DNA of 64,000 nt from the NCBI GenBank assembly GCA_002633005.1, contig NMRA01000266.1, forward strand, positions 136,544 through 200,543, in the 5' to 3' direction. Made by a program: the position numbers and the translations under genes. This DNA is from Phoronis australis (Eukaryota > Phoronida > Phoronidae). A model generated the notes under the pieces. The model was not told the DNA's origin. It made no database searches and saw only the letters and a program-made list of their open reading frames with translations. Positions 57,511-64,000 of this stretch are shown here, piece after piece (position 1 is the first letter of the stretch; each line of letters starts with the position of its first letter).

Positions 57511-59121
57511 CTGAACAAGCTAAGAACACTTACATGTATTCTTGGTAACTACCGACTTCGTAACGCAAGATAAAATTTCCCTTACTTCTTCGGACTATTG
57601 ACCGGTCGAGCCACAGAACCTTTAGACCAACCATCCCTTAATTATTGAGTCTTTTAAGCAGAGAATTCAAAGATATTTTAGGTATTTTTTTCACATGGTC
57701 TGCTCTGGTGTTTGTGCCGTCCTTTTAATGACAACAGAAAATATATTTAGTGAATACACATTCTAGGCACATAGTTAGTAAAGATTTGAGAACCTGTATA
57801 ATTTGGCAACTCACACAAAATAACTTCAGGAAATTATTTTACCCTGGAATTTCCCATTTCAAGTTTGAGATTTGGTTTTCAGTCACTGATTTCAAAGGCT
57901 TCATGTAAGGGTTGAAAAGGATCTAAGGTTGATACTAGACCCCTCACATTGAATCAATGTGAAAACATGAACTGTTTCATGCTTCATTAAGAAGATACTC
58001 ACATTTAAAGAACTGGGCAAACATCACAGCATATCTATACCTTTGGTCGCTAATTTTTCATTCTTGTTTGAAGTGTAAAATATTCTTTAAGGAAAAGTTT
58101 GTGCTTGACATTTACGATTGAACCAGACCAAACTGCAAAAGTTTTATGAGTGATTTGACTCAATGCCTCACGATATGCTTTAGTGTAAATGCTTCTTATT
58201 AAAATTTGTTATATGCATAGTTATTGCTTATCCATTTGATACAGGGATTCCATCTTAGAGGGCCTTTTGTAGCGTTCCAGTCCACAAAATGGACGAATTT
58301 CGTAGGAAAATCGCTATTGAAAGGGCACCCATTTAATTGTAAGGAGTTCTCTTAGAAAATGTACCATATCGCAGTGAATCTGGAAAATCTTACGAAGTGC
58401 GATAATTCTCAGCGATAAAAAGCAAAGAAATCTACAACTCTCTGGAATTTTTATAGTAAAAGAGATTCTTCAGCTCATAATAAAGAGGTGGTTAGATTTT
58501 GAAATATTTTTAGGAGGGACAGATGCGAGTATTTGACCGCATCTTCTGCATTAGAAATAGTTTGTAGGACCCTGCCAAATACATGTTAGCCATGATTATG
58601 CCAGTCTAATACATGAATTTGCAATAACTTAAATAATCAAAATATTAAGAAATTTGAAAGACTTACCATAGACTTGGATCTTGAATGTACCATCTTCTAC
58701 TCAAACATACTCATTTCAGATAAAACGAAGTAAAACTTGTCTCAACTCAAACTCTGAAACGGATGTTCAACTCCAACTCTATAACACTAAAATCAAAACC
58801 TCAGAGGCTTGTTACAGTGGAAGGTCAACTAAGTTAATGGGCATTACATAACACTGCACCAATGTAGGTCACATATGGCTGTCTGGAGCAGGGCACTCAT
58901 TAACAGTGACATCTTTTGGGAGGGCCTGATCAGAGTTATATATAGGATGTCCTTATGAAACCAAGTTGTTGAGAGAATACACGTGGAGACACTGTGCATA
59001 CCAAAGAACAGTTTCTGATAGGTCTGAAATTGTGGGGCATTATATATACCCCACAATTTTTTGCAACCCCACAGTAAAGGTCTCATATATAAAAATGCCC
59101 CAGATCTGTATAGTTCTCTTA

Positions 59122-59122
<1 letters not shown>

Positions 59123-59152
<30 letters not shown>
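59123..59152. repeat. (TA)15 microsatellite
   Basis: TA run immediately before copy 2 of the 2-kb repeat, in the same relative place as 51809-51858. Confidence 0.93.
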
Positions 59153-59153
<1 letters not shown>

Positions 59154-59154
59154 C

Positions 59155-61330
59155 ATATACCACTGACGTCATTCGTTTGAGTGGTCTATCTTATACACAG
59201 GATATACCAAGAAGCCTGACAACAGTGAGCTTCACGTCCTCATGTGAAGCAGTTACTGTGCAGGCCACATCATAAAGAAAATTCATTTCAAACACGTTGT
59301 GTGCATTTCATTACAGGTCCCAAATAATCTCGCGAATCCCAATAAAATAAAACGGACAAAATCGTAGTTGATTCCTTGTCTCCCGATTCATGAGCAAGCT
59401 GGTTCAGAAGCTCTAACAGCAATGGAATGACGTTCTCCAAAATTGGCTTGTCTTTTAACCAGCGCACAGTGTACAGTACCATGAATGGCTACCACAAATT
59501 CTCTGTAAGCGATAAAGATTTTCATTAACACCTGCTATCAATGAGACCAGTTGTGAGTCCCTGATTTAGTAGGTTGAACATGCTGTATCAGGTGAGGGCG
59601 ACACTTCCTCTTATCTATGGCTTTTTGGAACACAGGAAGTTGTTTAGCACCTATTTAAAAGAAATTGACTAGTTTAAATTTCTTTTATGCAAACACGATA
59701 ATACTATATACAAAAATACACATTACATACAGACAAAGGTGTTTTCATATTGACGTGCATAATACCTGTGACTAATACATCGAGCTTTGAAAAGAGAACA
59801 AGGATCGAGATTTATTGTCAATAGGTGAATGTTAGATTGATAAGGAAATCAAGTTAACGGAAATATATATTATTTCCTGTTTCCACTGTGAAGATTGAAA
59901 TAAGTTCACCAATCACATATAAGTATTTTATGTACTATAGGCAACTAAAACAACCCATAAACGAAAGCTTTGGTAGAACAAACACTTTCCTGATAGAAGA
60001 CATCCTTCAAGAAAAATGACAACTGCATAAAAAGCTAAAAATCACCCATCTTGCATAACGAAAAACCAATATTAACAACATCATTGATAAGTTATTACTT
60101 CTGTATGTTACTGACTCTCGTGGGAACATTTGTATCAAACATTACTGTATGCCACCATGTTTCAGTCCAACTGTTAAGTGTTAACAACAGTATCTAGATA
60201 TGCAAACGACGCATATTTACACATGTATGTTACCTCACTCAGTCGAACGACGTGGTTACTTTTCAAATAATGAACTGAATGCTCTGTGCAGTGGTTTGTA
60301 ACAAAGTGTTCAAAAGCAAGTGGTATAATGGACAGTACCTTTTTATTGAGCCACTTTTGTTTATCATAGAGTTTTTATACATGTACATGTATACATTGTA
60401 GTATTGTGTTTTAGGCCAGAAAAGTCTAATCAGCTCTACGAGAACATTCAAAGCCTGTCAACAGACCCTCAGATAGTTGTGTTCTGTAACTATGGTCATC
60501 AATATTTAGACCTGATGACATCACACAGAATACCAATGAAAAACTAATATTCATTAAATTGCACGTTTAAAAATGAAATTAGTATGTCCAATTAACTGGT
60601 ACTTTAATGGCAAAAAGTAACACTTTTATTAAACAATTGTTATTCTGAACTTCTTCCTTAAACAGATTAGAAACGATTACCGATCCCTTAACGCCATGCA
60701 GGCAACGATTGGCGATGTCATAAGCAAGTGAGATATAAAACGAAAACTCTACCACCAATTACGAGTATAATTGCGAGCTCTAACTCTAAGCACTGGTCTA
60801 TGCAAGGGGGGTAAGGTGGCAGGTAAAACGGGGCATGACACACTGTTCAAGTGCAAAACCCTCGCGGTACGGTAGACAAGGTGCCTAAACTACACGGTTT
60901 ACGGACTCACAAGCACGGTCACGGACCCATGAACACGACTCACGTACATGCAAACACCATTCACTGACTCACAAACACGGGAACGGACTCTCAAAACACA
61001 ATTCATTCACCCAAATACACGGGACAAGGACTCACCTTCAAGAGAAACATGGTTAACGGACCGCCAAACACGGGTCACTGACTCATCGGCTTCATGGGTC
61101 ACCTGACATCTACATTTTGTCCGTAAACCTTGTTTTTGCGGTCCGTTAATCGTGTTTCTTCGTGAATGTGAGTCCGTGTCCCGTGTATTTAGGTGAATGG
61201 ATCGTGTTTTGAGAGTCCGTTCCCGTGTTTGTGAGTCAGTGAACGGTGTTTGCAGGTACGTGAGTCGTGTTCATGCGTCCGTGATCGTCTTTATGAGTCT
61301 GTTAACCGTGTAGTTTAGGTACCTTGGTAG
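59155..61330 (+). repeat. 2-kb direct repeat, copy 2, with complete terminal hairpin
   Basis: 59155-61162 aligns with copy 1; the sequence goes on to about 61330, where the right arm of the hairpin ends (GTGTAGTTTAGGTACCTTGG). It may be a nonautonomous mobile element or a duplicated segment; I found no target duplication. Confidence 0.85.
60871..61330. repeat. Long imperfect palindrome, arms about 200 bp
   Basis: Left arm about 60871-61077 and right arm about 61127-61330, with a loop of about 50 bases. For example GCCTAAACTACACGGTTTAC pairs with the complement near 61300-61325, and GGTTAACGGACCGC with GCGGTCCGTTAATC. Each arm is itself built from degenerate ACGGACTCACAAACACGG-like units. Confidence 0.8.
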
Positions 61331-62200
61331 ATAGTAGTACATGTAGTATGTTACGGTAGAAACTCGTTCAATCTAGCCTGCAGTATTCAATGCAATATAA
61401 TTGCCTACATTCATTCTGTGTCTGGCTGCGTATTCTAGCTCTTAACTCTGTTCATTGCAAAGGTCCCAGGTTGGCAGCCATTTCAGCCCCTCGATCACCC
61501 ACCCACCCTTCTTAGTCAAGCCACCTCTGGAAATGCCAGAATAATATACAGAATGGACAAGAAAAATAATTAAAACAGAAACAAAAACTCACGACAGACG
61601 AATTCATGTCCACCATTCCAATCACGGTGAAGGTTTACTTAACAGCTGCACACTAGATATCGCAAATGCTTGCTTAATCTCAAGATCACTCGCGTGAACG
61701 TGGAATAGAAATTTATTCCTAATTCACGCATGGCAGAATTTCCAGAAAGTTTCTGGGCGTTCATCTTATCTAGAACTGGAGATGTTGATTTAATTTCCCT
61801 GAATAATTCCAAGAATGTAAAACAGTAAACAGTGTCACCCCATGATAAACGTGTATCCTTAACTATGGCACCGTAGTTGCAAAATATATCAATAAAGTTT
61901 TCAGAGAAAACTTTGAACGAAATTTGTTATCGGCTGCTGTTTGGGTTGTGATAGAAAATAAAATCGTGTTGGAAACAATGTGGAAGCTGTGGTTGTTAGA
62001 AAACAATAACATGTTCCCTAAGCAGGGTATTTTGAAAATGTGGGTCAATTGGTGTGAATCGGTTTTCGTCTTAATTTCGTTTCTTAAGAAGTCATAGTCC
62101 GTTGGCTTGTGCAGATATGCCAGCAGATGTAGAGTTTTGTGTACAGCTGTGTTATTTCTTTGCTATATAGACTAAGTTCAACAATTTCCAACTGACAGCA
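61331..62200. other. Intergenic, no features seen
   Basis: AT-rich, with no exon or repeat that I can support. Confidence 0.4.
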
Positions 62201-62603
62201 GGGCCCGGTCTTCAATCTTTTTTCTCGAAATGGAACTCGAAATTAGGTTTGGCATTTTCTATTCTACTTTTGGACGAACTCAAGATAAGTGTCTATTATT
62301 CTATGCTCGAGTACACAATAACTTACGTAGATAATTTATTGCCCTTAGTTCACAGTTTGTAAACCCAATATTAAAGCAATAAGTTTGAGTTTGAACTCGA
62401 AATTTCGAGTTTTTACTCGAGTTTGTAGCACGAATATAAGAGTCTTCAAGGGCAAACTTGAACTAGAAACTCCTATGCATAAACTATATTGTATTCGAGC
62501 ACAGTCTGATAACCAATTATCTTAAGTTCGCACAAAAGGAGCAGAGAAATTGCCAAAAATAGTTTCGAGTTCATTTCGAGTACAAAGATTAGAGACTGGG
62601 CCC
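62201..62603 (+). mobile_element. MITE-like element, copy 3 (most complete)
   Basis: Begins GGGCCCGGTCTTCAATCTTT and ends AAAGATTAGAGACTGGGCCC, terminal inverted repeats of about 40 bp including ACTCGAAATGAACTCGAAA-like sequence. A second palindrome (TTTGAACTCGAAATTTCGAG...ACTCGAG) lies in the middle. No clear target duplication. Confidence 0.78.
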
Positions 62604-64000
62604 AGAAGGTCCTGGGTTCGAGTCCCGGTCGGATGCAGAAATCTTTTCGGACTCATATTCATTAGGTGACGTGATGTGACCAAAAAGATGGCGGATTGAA
62701 CGGGATAAACTGATTGCGGTTGGAATGACTGTTACTATGGCATCAGTGACGCCAGTGAGTGGTTTTATAATGACCAGAGCAACCATGTTCACGAGCTGGA
62801 GACATGTTGTCAAATCCTGTGATAGATTTCAAATTTGATATTTCCCAGGGCATTTGAAACGTAATTTCGTTCGCCTAGAACCTTACTATATTTTAAAGTG
62901 GCGCCTTTTGAATTCGTTCATATTTTTGTCTCGTTCTTTGGTATATACACATTTTATGAATATTTTTTATTTGATCGGATAGAGCTGCTGACATGTCCTT
63001 AAGTTGGGTGGGATAAGTGATTCGGCTACTAAAAGATCAGACCTTAGAACCCACTCCGGAATGTCGCTCAAAACTACTGAAAATGAAGAAAATATGGCTG
63101 GTGCACGGTTTTACAATCGACAGGAATTGATAAAAGCATACATTGTGAGCTTCAAAAAATTGCATCACGTTTGGTTTGAAATGAACTACCATTCTCAAAA
63201 GTGACTGCTAGATGGCGATGGTCTAAATGTTGTCCGAATTTCGGAAATTGTGTATGTTTCTTGTCTCTAGGTGTATTTCCTGTCACAGTTGCTGTCTTGT
63301 TCGTGTACGTCATTAATGCAAAAGGTATTAGAATAGAACACGCGTCTGGCGTCAAGCTCGGAATTAGTTTAGTGCACCACAAGGACGAACTTCAGCTTGC
63401 TAAGGTATTACTGGTGTATCACGTTTCGTGCGCATTTGCTTAATGATCAGTCACAACCATGTATCAGCACATGTCAGTGGATGTTCGCCTAGAGTGGGCA
63501 TCAGTCAACACCAACTACATGACAGTTCATGTACGCTTTCGGCAGTCAACCCCCGCTTAATCCAAGCGTTCTGTAAATAGCTATCGCATCGTTTGATTGA
63601 CTCAAACAATGACGACACGTACATGTATACTGTAACTCATCATCGCGTTCAAGTGACTCAATAAATGAAGACACGTACACTGAAACTCATTAACGCGTTT
63701 TTCCATGAAGAGTTAATGGTTTTCTCGACCACGCAGTCATATTTTAAGCACAAAGTCGTGAAACAAAGTCAGAAAAGTACTATTTTTGCTAAAAAAAATT
63801 ATAGTTTTTTTTCTGCATTTTTGAATCCAATTTGTAGAATATTTTTTCGAAATGGCGCCTGAGTGTCATACTGGACTGTGTACACATTCAGTTGTTTAAT
63901 ATAAACCAAAATGGCATCATTGGACTACATGCACGTATTGCTTGGTGTGTTTTGTTCCAATATGTATTGTTCAAGGAATTGTTGATGGCTGTAAAGTGTG
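62604..64000. other. Intergenic, tRNA-like SINE trace at its start
   Basis: 62609-62637 reads AAGGTCCTGGGTTCGAGTCCCGGTCGG, which fits a tRNA T-arm (B-box GGTTCGAGTCC), but no complete tRNA fold precedes it. It may be a tRNA-derived SINE or chance. The remaining open frames (for example 63201-63443) have no support. Confidence 0.35.

Larger units (their letters stand above)
53874..59122. other. Region between the 2-kb repeats; weak exon candidates on the minus strand
   Basis: No complete gene. Several short minus-strand segments have AG...GT borders with open frames: 58667-58696, 58003-58049, 57534-57594, 57347-57510, 57180-57230, 56675 leftwards, and 54897 leftwards. The motif E-E-V-R-E occurs twice (57585 and 56670 areas). 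A GGGGGCTATAGCCCCCC-type repeat lies at about 55960-56095, and an 11-bp perfect hairpin with an 11-base loop at 59027-59059. Confidence 0.35.

Noticed and set aside
62609-62637. Possible tRNA gene
   Set aside because: Only a T-arm-like segment is visible; no acceptor, D or anticodon arm can be folded upstream because MITE sequence adjoins.

Overview
This is metazoan nuclear DNA. It shows small exons with GT-AG introns, one-domain-per-exon immunoglobulin genes, a piggyBac-type transposon, MITE-like repeats, microsatellites and scaffold N gaps. Dense TACATGTA palindromes, moderate AT richness and a large invertebrate-style Ig gene suggest a marine invertebrate (amphioxus-like deuterostome or lophotrochozoan), but the species cannot be fixed from the sequence.

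Region 1-41 kb, minus strand: one giant secreted or cell-surface protein gene that runs off the left edge. A signal-peptide exon (about 40956-41058) is followed by 28 Ig-like domain exons, here called D1 to D28 from the N-terminus; D28 is cut by the window edge. Every internal exon is a symmetric phase 1-1 cassette of about 320-400 nt. The linker codon (Phe or Tyr of F/Y-G-P, as in nephrin and CEACAM-type Ig arrays) is split by the intron. D2-D10 and D11-D19 are two copies of the same nine-domain block, recognisable exon by exon; D20-D28 are not copies of that block. Several domains in the block have lost the canonical Ig cysteines in both copies.

The introns hold a piggyBac-like element with TIRs and a 4-bp target duplication (16299-18012, interrupted by a gap), a 365-bp near-identical duplication joined by a single N (probably an assembly artefact), a 431-bp gap, microsatellites and a MITE.

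Region 41-47.8 kb: intergenic, with one dispersed repeat and a recurring 13-bp motif. Region 47.8-50.03 kb, plus strand: a two-exon gene for a secreted AID/APOBEC-like cytidine deaminase (219 residues, signal peptide, HAE and PCxxC zinc motifs), with a TATA box and a poly(A) signal. It lies head to head with the Ig gene, about 7 kb from that gene's proposed start.

Region 50-64 kb: mostly noncoding. It contains two 2-kb direct repeats (51861-53872 and 59155-61162) next to TA microsatellites, the second ending in a roughly 200-bp-arm hairpin; a third MITE copy; a tRNA-like SINE trace; and a weak cluster of possible minus-strand exons (54.5-58.7 kb).

The most interesting content is the secreted AID/APOBEC-like deaminase beside a large, internally duplicated Ig-domain gene. 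A functional link between the two is only an inference from position.
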